A stretch of 10,659 bases of DNA from contig JADNRV010000854.1 in NCBI GenBank assembly GCA_015499995.1, forward strand, positions 1-10,659. The letters are read 5' to 3'. The notes beneath the pieces are model-generated. The model made no database searches. It was given only the letters and a program-made list of their open reading frames with translations, and was not told where the DNA came from. Source of the DNA: Flammula alnicola (Eukaryota; Basidiomycota; Agaricomycetes; Agaricales; Strophariaceae). Positions 1 to 7,548 of this stretch are shown here, one piece after another (the stretch's first letter is position 1; each line of letters starts with the position of its first letter). The translations under genes were made by a program, and so were the position numbers.

Positions 1-245
1 ATCTGAAGTTCAAGTTCAGACCGGGGCACGCACTCGCATATATGCCTTGACCAATTATACACCCGCAAGTTTTCAGCATCTTTCCATAGTTCTACAGTAT
101 ATTTAACACACCAGCGTGAGAGACTGAGAGTCCTTGTATGTATTGCATAATGGGATTCCATTAACTGCGTACATGTAGCAAGATCTGTGGGCTCTTCGAT
201 ATCACTTCGTATACCCGGGTACTCTTTTGAAGTCCTATAGACTCA
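1..245. other. No gene recognised, left edge
   Basis: No reading frame in this stretch shows a recognisable motif or a convincing exon with splice signals. It lies downstream of the minus-strand P450 and runs into the tandem repeat that begins at 246. Confidence 0.5.
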
Positions 246-434
246 GACCGAGGGCAATATAAAACACGGGGTATGCACGCCTATTGATATGCCAGCATCT
301 CCGTCCGTTTAGGCATCACCAGTTCGGCAGATATAGCTTGACCGAGAACAATATAAAGCGCGGGGTTATGTATGTCTATTGATACCCCAGTGTCTCTGTG
401 CGTTAGTAGGTATCACAACTTCAGCAGATGTGAC
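246..434. repeat. Two-unit imperfect tandem repeat, 94-bp period
   Basis: Unit 1 starts at 246 and unit 2 at 340. Both begin GACCGAG, then CAATATAAA (255-263 and 349-357), then CGGGG, then CTATTGATA, and end near GCAGAT. By eye, most differences are transitions (G/A and C/T) with few transversions and two or three one-base indels. Each unit carries a TATA-like CAATATAAA, but no gene is seen immediately downstream. The repeat is certain; its function is unknown. Confidence 0.85.
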
Positions 435-639
435 TTATTTACAGCATAACATGGAACCATGAAAAGAGCGGTCCAATGTATTTAAATTATTGGACTTAGG
501 GAGCAGAGCCAGAGAAATCACGGCTGATACGCCAACACGTGTACGGGAGCAGTTAGGTAATAGGAATAGCGCATTGTCGTTATCTTGTTGAAATATATGG
601 GTACGGAATGATACTTACAAATCGAGAATATATGATGGC

Positions 640-2416
640 AAGCGCAGTCATCTCTCAGCCCATTCCACGAATTCCTCTCAAAGTCCATCATATCTCTCAC
701 GCCTTCAACAGTCTTCGCCACCCGAGGCTCGAAGAACCTTGAATGGCAATGGATGGGTATTCGCCGACTCGGTGAAGGCAATTCGTCGATGGGCGACGAT
801 GGATCTGCTTTGCTTTGGAATGCCATTGAACGAGGGCAGTGTTTACGAAAACGGATCTAGAAAATAGTAGGTTTGAGATGGGAATGTGGCGCTAGGGCCT
901 AGAAACAGACTTACGCGGTGGCCATGTGCTGACCGGGCATACCCTTGAAAATCATTCTGCCTTCAGCATGATACGGCAAAAATGCGATTTCCTTCTCACC
1001 GTCTCCCGAAACCGAAGGTATAAGCTCTCAATCTTCTCTGATTTTACCTTTTCATCGATCCACCGTTGAGGGTTGAATTTTTCTGGGTCGGAAATATTCT
1101 GGGTCACGTCCTACAGCCCTAAAGAAATACAACCATTAACAACTGATCAGAAAGAAAGCTCGTTTCGCGTACCAAACATTGCCGACACTGCGCCTTTAGG
1201 GATCAGGTAGTTTCCTATAAGTTTATAATCCGATTAAATCGGTGCAAAGCGGTGAAAGACGCGAGATATACATACCCAAATGATGTCCTTTGTCGCCTTA
1301 TGAGCAAATCCTAGTAGCACAAAGTTAGGAACCTTCTAATAGGAGGCTACAGCGCGTACCTCCAGCGCTAACGGGTCTCCATCTAAACGTTTCAAGCACG
1401 AAAGCCATCGTTTGCGGAAGCCATCTTGATCGGCGGTAGGAGCTGAGAAGTATTCACGTTGATACCGGTTTGAAAGCACGGTAATGTGGCGTGGTACTCG
1501 TTCACGCCATATGAATCTAATCCTGCGACCTGGCTGCGCTTCTGGATACACGCCGCAGCAAAACACCGATGCTGATCGCTGACGCCGTCGTGTCAAGCCA
1601 CGCCGAAATGCTCGGCGGTATGCCGTCTCGCCATCTGGAGCTCGGTTCCTTCTGTTTCAGGAGTATTCCCGACGATCTGGATCTCTTCTCCTTTCCTAAA
1701 TTGAAAAGATATATTGTCGCATTGCTACGATCTGAGAATATGACGAACCGTTTCATCTGACTTCGGTCATTGACCTTATAACGGTTTTCGCGGTCCATCT
1801 TTGAGCTTTTTAGATATCCAGGCACGTATCTGATACTTCGTGAGTTCGGCGAATAGAAGTCTTAATTAGGTTTGAGCTCACCGGAGGATTGGATATGCGT
1901 CAACTTTCCATACACCGGGTCGCAGGGTGTTTCCCAGCAGAGTCAGACAACGAATTCACAGCTTGTACGTCTGGGTCTTCATACGACTTCGGGTTTTTGC
2001 CGTATGCTAATGCCATAACGACAGAGGCTGAATATCTAGAGATCGAGAAATCGGTCAGACAGTAAACAAGAAATGGGCGGGACTTCAAAAACCTCTTAGC
2101 ATGATCCTGGTGTTTGTCTGGGCTCTCAATGATATCGAAGATATGTTGTCGAGCATTCATCATCAAGGTCGGCGCGTATGTCGTGACAATTTTCAGCTGC
2201 AGGTGAGAATGAAGCGCCCTGACAAATGAAACGTAACTCAGCACGCGTGATATGAAAGCCACCATAACATGGGACATACCGTCTCATCCTCTTAAACTGA
2301 TCACCTGCTGGGATTAACACCATGCACATCCCACGCGGCCATGTTCTCAGGGCGTTCAACGAGGTAAGCACCTTCCTTCTCCATGATACCGGTGGCGGCG
2401 GATTTCAAAATTGGGA
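640..2416 (-). pseudogene. Cytochrome P450 (basidiomycete microsomal type), frame-disrupted and N-terminally incomplete
   Basis: P450s are heme-thiolate monooxygenases, normally anchored in the ER. Read from 2416 down, the minus strand shows MEKEGAYLVERPENM; the C-helix GDQFKRMRR; ALHSHLQ; RYSASVVMALAYGK with DPDVQAVN; RPGVWKVDAYPILRYVPGYL; the I-helix DTTASAIS (1571-1594); FVLETFRWRPVSAGG with ExxR (1382-1393); GFAHKATKDIIW; YLIPKGA; DPEKFNPQRW (about 1060-1090); the heme motif FGFGRR (999-1016) then VCPGQH with the axial Cys codon at 937-939; NTALVQW; FTESANTHPLPFK; and FFEPRVAKTVEGVRDMM. Seven introns fit well: 2219-2279, 1830-1881, 1311-1359, 1215-1275, 1119-1172, 944-999 and 857-914. About ten frame changes separate these blocks, for example near 2340, 1950, 1600, 1545, 1214, 1085, 934, 825, 775 and 740. 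The membrane anchor and first exon are not found. It is either a pseudogene or a gene damaged by assembly indels. The 3' end is approximate. Confidence 0.92.
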
Positions 2417-2811
2417 CTGAGTCCTACCCACACTAACTCATCGTCAGCAGAAGCACAGCTGGGAGGTGGAGCGCGCTAGTGCAGGGTGTCGATAGGCGGG
2501 GTGGATAGGTCGGCCAGCTCAGTCTTTGCCGTACGGTACACTGCACCGGGGCTGTGGGCAGTAGAGCTGGCGCCTCCGCTTGAGTCGGGTGTTTGGGGTG
2601 AATGTTGGGGTGTGGGCGTGAGGGCAAAGAGAGAAAGAGATATCTATATATTTATATGTGCCACGAACATATTTCCCACAAGTGCTCATGGCGGGAAAAA
2701 AATACCATCATAATCTTGGCAATCTGGGAGCGCCCAGGAAGTTCCGAATTTCGACGCCTGTCAGGCTGGTCTCCACCACCGTTTCAATCCGCTGCATGTT
2801 TCTCAGAGAAT
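2417..2811. promoter_or_regulatory. Spacer between divergent P450 and DAHP synthase genes
   Basis: About 400 bp separate the first recognisable P450 exon (minus) from the DAHP synthase ATG (plus). The spacer has a GT-rich tract at about 2587-2625, a GA-rich tract at about 2623-2640, and an AT-rich run at about 2640-2658 that contains ATATTTATA and could serve as a TATA region. Short open frames here have no recognisable motif. The missing P450 first exon could lie here in unreadable form. The promoter role is inferred from position only. Confidence 0.3.
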
Positions 2812-3242
2812 ATGCCAGATCTGTGGTCTCCAGACTCTGGAAGGAAAAGCCAATCGCTCAGGTATCCCAACTCTCTCAACTCAACTATCTTACTCGTCTA
2901 AACGCTCCGTGTAGGATGTATCTTACCCAGACCAGGAGCACCTCTCAAAGATGTCATATCCTCCTTGGTTTCCAGAATCACATCCTACCCATCTCGCAAA
3001 CGCAGAGTTCTGTCCAAGCTCGAGACGCTGCCCCCACTCGTGACCCCCTCCGAGGTGAGCCCGCACAGCAAAACCTACACGGATCTCCGCTAACCAATGA
3101 ATCTCATCATCTTCCTTGACCGAACGTAACTCCAAAACCACAGATCGAGCGCCTGCGCTATCAGCTCGGCCTCGTTCAGCGCAATGAGGCGTTCTTGCTG
3201 CACGCTGGCGACTGTGCAGAGAGCTTCGACGCTTGTACGCAT

Positions 3243-3563
3243 GTACGTACAGCGGGTTTTTGCTTCAAATTTTGATTGACTCGTTTCTTTCTTGTGCTTT
3301 CAACTTCGTTCGTTTCTGTGGAATTTTTTTTCTTTTTACCTATTGGGTTGTGGTGCATGGTGGTATTACATACTATCGCCGAACCTGTGCACCCCCCTTC
3401 TATTGATTTCTTCTCCCTTTCGCTGTCCTTCCCTCGAAAACACGGATCTTCTTCCACAACGTCTATATACACCGTTTTAGGTTTCCTATTATCCATTACG
3501 ATTTAGACCCTTCTCCCATCCCGATTTTCTAGAGGAAGGAGAGCTGACGAGATTCATTGCTAG
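3243..3563 (+). other. Long pyrimidine-rich gap inside the DAHP synthase remnant
   Basis: The stretch between the GDCAESF exon and the LLGLILSF exon is far longer than the usual 50-60 bp introns here. A donor GTACGT lies at 3243. Possible acceptors are TTTTCTAG ending at 3532 and TTGCTAG ending at 3563; the second avoids an in-frame TGA at 3545. Much of 3280-3530 is T- and C-rich. It may be a large intron or an intron containing an insertion. No terminal repeats were found. Confidence 0.5.
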
Positions 3564-3630
3564 GAAAACATCTCCTCGGACTTATATTGTCCTTCTCCCT
3601 CGTTCTCATCTGGGGTGCCAGGTGCCTGTT

Positions 3631-4268
3631 GTGAGTTTCAGTTTCACCTTCTGCATTTTTTTCAGCCTTGCGGTCTTCGTTGGGTTCTGGTATACTCGCG
3701 TTCTTTGGAGCGGTGGGTTATGCGTTGGCGTTTAATGGGTATTTGATTTCCGATTGCAACTCTTGTGACCGTTTCCCTCATATCCATGCCCCATCTCCAT
3801 GTTACACTTGTCGTTGCTCTGTTGTGTGACGCTCGGTGTCGGCGTTCATATCTCCTCTGTCAGAAATACGGAGCCATATCCACAGACAACGCGGTTGTAA
3901 GCCTGGCGCCCCAGCCTCACCACACGGACTATTGATATTTCCTTATCTTATCTTACTGTCACCACGTGACCACGCTATCGGACTGTAGTAAGTAGAAGTT
4001 TTCCTTCTTGTTTCCTCACGCTACCGTACACCGCTCGTATCCCGTTCTGTTCATGACAATACACACCGTGGTCCAATCAAGCTATGTGACCACCCCAGTG
4101 AGCCCTATAGACGACGGGCTTCCAGCGGTCTACCCACTCGTCCCGGCTCATTGACAGCCATCTTCGCATGACGCTGTCTTTTTTCCTGTTTCCCATTCCG
4201 TTGTCTTTGTCCCTGTCACTTTACGGCCTGTCGTAACCCAAGCTCACGTCTCCATTACTCATTCCCAG
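3631..4268 (+). other. 638-bp intron or insertion in the DAHP synthase remnant
   Basis: Donor GTGAGT at 3631 and acceptor TTCCCAG ending at 4268 join cleanly to restore the PV/V frame before the GRIAGHY motif, so the boundaries look real. The interior has no recognisable protein motif on either strand. It includes a CACGTG E-box-like hexamer at about 3963 and mostly pyrimidine-rich sequence. The length is roughly ten times that of neighbouring introns. Confidence 0.5.
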
Positions 4269-4460
4269 GTCTGGATGGGCCGCATCGCGGGCCACTACGC
4301 GAGACCGCGCAGCAGCAGCTACGAAAAGATAGGTGACAGGGAGGTGTTGAGCTTCCGGTTCGTAGTCCTTTGTTTTGTTTTTATATTAGGCCTTTTGGCG
4401 GTGACTGACGGGTATTTTTTCTGTTCCTTGGCGTGTTTTCAGAGGCGATAATTTTAATGG

Positions 4461-4870
4461 GTACATATATCTTTCTCGTTACGTGTGTACGTAAATCATT
4501 TAGCTGATATACTTTTTCTTCTCCCTTTTGCTTTTGCGTTACCTTCAGTCGTGATCTGTGCTTCTGACGCGCTCGTCGATGTAACCTTGTCTGATACCTG
4601 TCTGCCTGTCTGACTGATGCTCTTCTAAAACTTTTTTGGACGTCTACATACACTAGAGAAGGGCCGACTCCGTCGGCGGAACCCTTGCTTGAGAAAGACC
4701 GTATATGCAGTTGAAATTTTATTCAAGGGCAACTATCAACATCTTAACGTCTGAGGTATGGCATGGATGTTCGGGTCTATAAGATCATCCTAGGACTTTT
4801 CCCACTACATATATACATTTACCGAACTTGAATCCTCATCAAATACATGACAAGAAACTCTAACCATTCC
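4461..4870. other. No gene recognised
   Basis: The next DAHP synthase exon should begin here, but none of the expected motifs after GDN(F)NG can be read in any plus frame. A small inverted repeat, GCCGAC and GTCGGC, lies at 4663-4677. Nothing else is supported. Confidence 0.4.
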
Positions 4871-5790
4871 TATCTCATTCTTTTCACATTTGCCTTGTCC
4901 AGGTTGGCGGCCAATGCTTTTAAGGCCTCGTCGGCCTTGTCAGCAGAGTCCTTCGTTATCAATCTGTCTTCGCGTCCAAACGACTGTGCTGTTCTTGCCG
5001 AAGGACGTCACCAATATAGAAGCCCTCTTCGATGAGCTCTCTTTGGTTCGCTCAAATTTCTGACGAAGTAGTTCTCCAGGTAACAGCCTGGTGATAAGTT
5101 CGGTAGAGGATTCGGATGCCATTGTTGGTCTGCGAGATTTTGATGATGAGCTGTTTAAGGAGGACACGAAGCAGAGTTGACAATTTGAATGGACGGCGAA
5201 CGTGACCGATGATGCCATCTCGGCAACTGCCGGGACGCCAGGAATTGGCTTCATTTTGGGGGAGCGAGAACCCTTGCAAGCAAGGGGACTACAACCAGCC
5301 AGTCCAGGAACGTCTGGAAATATCGAAGAACAAGATCCCACCCATACATTTTGACCTCATTTGTAAGACGTTGCTCGAGATTGAAACCATACAAGTCGTT
5401 CAAAAGCTCCTGAGTGAGGCATGACCTTATGCAGTGCCCCACTGGCACAACGGCAGTTCAGCTGGGGGTTCGGGCTCCTCTTGCGAGGATGTTGCATAAG
5501 ATCTTGCCGCATTGGATACAGTAAGGATGTGCTGTCTTGCAGCAGGTCGCGTCGTTGCCGCGACGAAGCATGGAGGTAGAGTTCATGTTCCCCGACTGTC
5601 GCAGAAGTAGGCAGCAATCGAGACTCGTTCGGGTCAACTCGTTGCCAACGAGTTTGCTCGAGTTCACCTCGGCGAGTTTACGCGAGGCCATCAAAATGTG
5701 CACGTGATGCGGCCACGCGCTCCTGAACGCGTCTCTGGACGTTAATCCGTCGTGCTCCTGCTCCTCCCTCCCTCCTTTCACTTGAATTGC
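4870..5790 (-). pseudogene. Unrecognised degraded coding region, possible zinc finger
   Basis: I do not recognise this gene. On the minus strand, protein-like segments appear in shifting frames. Near 5485-5545 there is a Cys-rich stretch ending HPYCIQCGKILCNIL, with an acidic, proline-rich run (EEPEPPAELPLCQW) readable in another frame just after it. Near 5050-5115 the segment ELITRLLPGELLRQKF leads into ERTKE and then, one frame over, LIEEGFYIGDVLRQEQ. Near 4880-4960 DKADEALKALAANLDKAN ends at a stop. The C..CGKI.C pattern recalls the C2HC5 zinc finger of TRIP4/ASC-1 (yeast Rqt4), but the downstream sequence does not clearly match. It may be one gene with several frame changes or two neighbouring fragments. 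Confidence 0.35.
5636..5654. repeat. 19-bp palindrome in CTCG-rich tract
   Basis: AACTCGTTG and CAACGAGTT flank a single central C, giving a perfect inverted repeat. It sits in a tract rich in CTCG/CGAG words that resembles, in opposite orientation, the tract at about 7205-7260. Confidence 0.7.
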
Positions 5791-5982
5791 ACCCTATCTT
5801 GGCCATCATTATAGCCGATTGATTTTAATATATTCCTTTGATTTTTTTTAGGGCAGAACTCTTGTCGAATTTTGAGAATGGGGCTGAAAAGGGTCCCTCA
5901 AGAAAGGTATAGAGTCCCTCCAATCGTGTTCTCAAAATCATCGCCCATTTTGCTTTACCTGAAGTGAGCATACTCTTGTACT

Positions 5983-6168
5983 ATGAATTGGGAGGCCAAT
6001 ATCACTGATCAGCTTCTCGACGAATTTGATAACGCGATCTCCGGCCACCTCACGGAATCTGCCATTGACGAGCTCATGACAGCAGGTAAATTTGACGAGC
6101 TGGACCAGCTAATTAAAAATATGAATGAATCTTCTAACTTACTTGCTATCCCATCGTTGTTATACTAA
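5983..6168 (+). CDS. Small acidic hypothetical ORF
   Basis: This is a 61-residue frame from ATG to TAA with no frame change. It is rich in Asp, Glu, Leu and Ile, and segments such as ITDQLLDEFDNAIS and FDELDQLIKNMNESS look helical and amphipathic. No family is recognised. It is AT-richer than the flanking genes and ends 79 bp before the target-site duplication of the hAT-type element. It could be a real short gene, an exon of a longer one, a relic of an older mobile element, or chance. Confidence 0.3.
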   Translation: MNWEANITDQLLDEFDNAISGHLTESAIDELMTAGKFDELDQLIKNMNESSNLLAIPSLLY

Positions 6169-6173
6169 ATTCT

Positions 6174-6213
6174 TGTAATCTACTCTACAGTGTTGTAATC
6201 TACGTGTAATCTA
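6174..6213. repeat. Three copies of TGTAATCTA
   Basis: The nonamer occurs exactly at 6174-6182, 6194-6202 and 6205-6213, between the small ORF stop and the hAT-type element. No function is assigned. Confidence 0.7.
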
Positions 6214-6246
6214 TAGCCCATCACAACATTCCGAATTCGGATATCT

Positions 6247-6254
6247 CTGTCGCC
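6247..6254. repeat. Left target-site duplication CTGTCGCC
   Basis: This 8-bp repeat is directly adjacent to the left terminal CAGTG and identical to 7163-7170. Confidence 0.92.
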
Positions 6255-6311
6255 CAGTGTTGGACAGTCATGACTTATCCCCCAAAGTCACGGTCAAAAA
6301 TCGAATGACTA

Positions 6312-6345
6312 GTCATGACTACTATATATGGTTGGGACATGCAAA
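6312..6345. repeat. Left internal inverted-repeat arm of the hAT-type element
   Basis: The arm begins GTCATGACTACTATATA and ends TTGGGACATGCAAA. It pairs with 6914-6947 with one mismatch over 34 bp. GACATGCAAA also recurs just inside, at 6353-6362. Confidence 0.9.
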
Positions 6346-6913
6346 GGTACCAGACATGCAAAATTTGCTCTGCGGACATGTCCCCTCAATTCTGACCTTC
6401 GGGAAAATTCAGGCATATATATAGAGTATATTAAAGACACTTCACATGTTTGAATCACTTGTTGGTGGTGTGAACAGCGCAGGAGATACAAAAATGTGTG
6501 ATTTTTGGGTAGTGTAAGTATTTGATGCCTCCAGGAACGCTAGTACTACACTGCTTGACCTCCGCTCATTTGGCACAGTCATGTCTTAATTACAGATAAG
6601 GCCTCGTATACTAATTTGTAGAGACATTCGTTGAGCGTAAGTGCATGAATACGAGCTTTCACAAAAAGGCGTGACAAAAATGGCAGGGAGCGCGACGGTC
6701 ACAGGCATCAAGATCCCATAGTGACACGGCCGTGACAGCCATTTGCATCACTGGTTTTTTGGCATCGAAAATCGGTCATTGCCCGACCATACCACTTCTC
6801 ATTCAAAAAATTTGGGATTTTTATAGCAGACGTGAATTGCATTTGAGAACCCATATTTGCAATCTTAAGGGATAATCTTAAGTTTCTGGCTCAGGATAAA
6901 TAACCATCAAAAT

Positions 6914-6947
6914 TTTGCATGTCCCAACCACATATAGTAGTCATGAC
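6914..6947. repeat. Right internal inverted-repeat arm of the hAT-type element
   Basis: This is the reverse complement of 6312-6345 with one mismatch. It lies about 215 bp from the right end, whereas the left arm lies about 57 bp from its end. The element is therefore asymmetric, and the TTGAC-rich block at 6948-7150 is extra sequence on the right. Confidence 0.9.
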
Positions 6948-6974
6948 CGGTCAATTTTGATTGACTTTTGGAGA

Positions 6975-7036
6975 CACTACGCATCACGCATCAGCGCTAC
7001 ATCAGCACGCATCCCATCACGCACCACAGACGCATA
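6975..7036. repeat. Cluster of CGCATCA-like words
   Basis: Short imperfect repeats around CGCATCA, ACATCA and CGCATC occur every 8-11 bp inside the right part of the hAT-type element. This looks like a degenerate simple repeat. Confidence 0.5.
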
Positions 7037-7074
7037 GTCGTGTGGGAATTGATTGATGGCCATCAGCCTTTTGG

Positions 7075-7109
7075 GTCAAGTCATTGGTCAATTTGACCAA
7101 TGACTTGAC
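7075..7109. repeat. 35-bp perfect palindrome in the hAT-type element
   Basis: The arm GTCAAGTCATTGGTCAA and its reverse complement flank a single T. It lies within a dense block of TTGAC/GTCAA pentamers near the right end. Subterminal repeats of this sort are where hAT transposases bind in characterised elements, so a binding role is plausible but inferred. Confidence 0.9.
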
Positions 7110-7162
7110 TTTTGTTGACTATGACCGACTTTATTGACCAGTCAATGACTTGTCCAACACTG

Positions 7163-7170
7163 CTGTCGCC
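7163..7170. repeat. Right target-site duplication CTGTCGCC
   Basis: This 8-bp repeat is directly adjacent to the right terminal CACTG and identical to 6247-6254. Confidence 0.92.
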
Positions 7171-7548
7171 TCATTGGATGGAAAAAAAACCGCCGGCGAT
7201 CACCGACCTCGCGAGGTCGCGCGAGGTACACCTCGAATTCGACGAGTTGGTTCGAGTTGTCACTCCGCCTCGTTTCGCCTCACTCCGGGGACAACACTAA
7301 TCGAGAATTTGACCCGATGCGTGGTGTGTACTTAGTTCTAAGTTCTCGAGACCCGGCAAGTTTCTTTTCCGCTGTTCCAGAATTACGTTCCATCATACAC
7401 GCAGACATAATTTGTTCATGACGATCTTGATTTATGCGACCGCCTTTCAGGACCGGGGGTGTGTCGTAAAGCGGGAGGTGCTTTTTATCTCTTACTTCTG
7501 CCTTCGCCGACCACCTTTTCGCGATGCCAAAAGACCTAGTCGTTAAAG
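7171..7548. other. Spacer between hAT-type element and methyltransferase
   Basis: No gene is recognised. The left part holds CTCG-core palindromes: GACCTCGCGAGGTC at 7205-7218, and CGAGGT and ACCTCG arms at 7222-7235. The right part is the putative 5' region of the methyltransferase, with pyrimidine-rich runs at about 7360-7380 and 7480-7520. No clear TATA box was identified. Confidence 0.4.

Larger units (their letters stand above)
2812..4460 (+). pseudogene. Class II DAHP synthase, 3'-truncated
   Basis: The enzyme condenses phosphoenolpyruvate with erythrose 4-phosphate, the first step of the shikimate pathway. The start is ATG at 2812 (MPDLWSPDS). After one frame change at about 2838 come WKEKPIAQ; intron 2862-2914; DVSYPDQEHL; a less certain intron 2953-3005; VLSKLETLPPLVTPSE; intron 3055-3143; and IERLRYQLGLVQRNEAFLL then HAGDCAESFDACT (3144-3242), where GDCAE holds the family's metal-binding Cys. 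After a long gap come LLGLILSFSLVLIWGAR (3572-3622), intron about 3631-4268, GRIAGHYARPRS (the PEP-site region), DREVLSFR, intron 4358-4442, and GDNFNG. Nothing resembling the rest of the roughly 450-residue protein follows, so the C-terminal half to two thirds, with most of the barrel, is absent. Two gaps (about 290-320 and 638 bp) far exceed the other introns. An apparent one-base loss near 3622 breaks GAR/PV. The family call is firm, and loss of function is likely. Confidence 0.88.
6255..7162. mobile_element. Non-autonomous hAT-type element (MITE-like), 908 bp
   Basis: The ends are inverted: the left end begins CAGTGTTGGACA and the right end, read on the minus strand, begins with the same 12 bases. 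Similarity then continues as GTCATGACT against AGTCATTGACT. An internal inverted pair, 6312-6345 and 6914-6947, is 34 bp long with one mismatch. The element is flanked by a perfect 8-bp direct repeat CTGTCGCC (6247-6254 and 7163-7170). An 8-bp duplication and CAGTG-type termini are hallmarks of the hAT superfamily. No transposase-like frame is present, so mobility would depend on a transposase supplied elsewhere. Removing the element and one duplication gives a continuous pre-insertion site. The exact duplication suggests a fairly recent insertion. Confidence 0.92.

Noticed and set aside
2911..2913. Premature in-frame TAG upstream of DVSYPD in the DAHP synthase
   Set aside because: The TAG is the acceptor of a well-formed 53-bp intron (2862-2914) and is removed by splicing.
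2658..3119. 153-residue plus-strand open frame as a gene of its own
   Set aside because: It overlaps the DAHP synthase exons in other frames and reads through their introns; no motif of its own.
2923..3496. Minus-strand open frames opposite the DAHP synthase
   Set aside because: They are antisense to recognised exons or lie in low-complexity pyrimidine-rich sequence, with no motif.
5870..5937. Hairpin from TTTTGAGAA and TTCTCAAAA as a terminator or RNA structure
   Set aside because: Arms of 9 bp with a 50-bp loop can arise by chance in AT-rich DNA, and no adjacent feature supports a role.
6309..6491. 60-residue minus-strand frame inside the hAT-type element as a transposase piece
   Set aside because: It covers the internal inverted arm, shows no hAT transposase motif, and has no continuation.
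6188..7298. A larger hAT-like element bounded by CAGTGTTGT at 6188 and ACAACACTA at 7290-7298, enclosing the annotated one
   Set aside because: Only nine bases match, and the 8-bp flanks differ, so no target-site duplication supports it.
7112..7335. Plus-strand open frames across the right end of the hAT-type element
   Set aside because: They cross the element boundary and the palindromic tract without any protein-like pattern.
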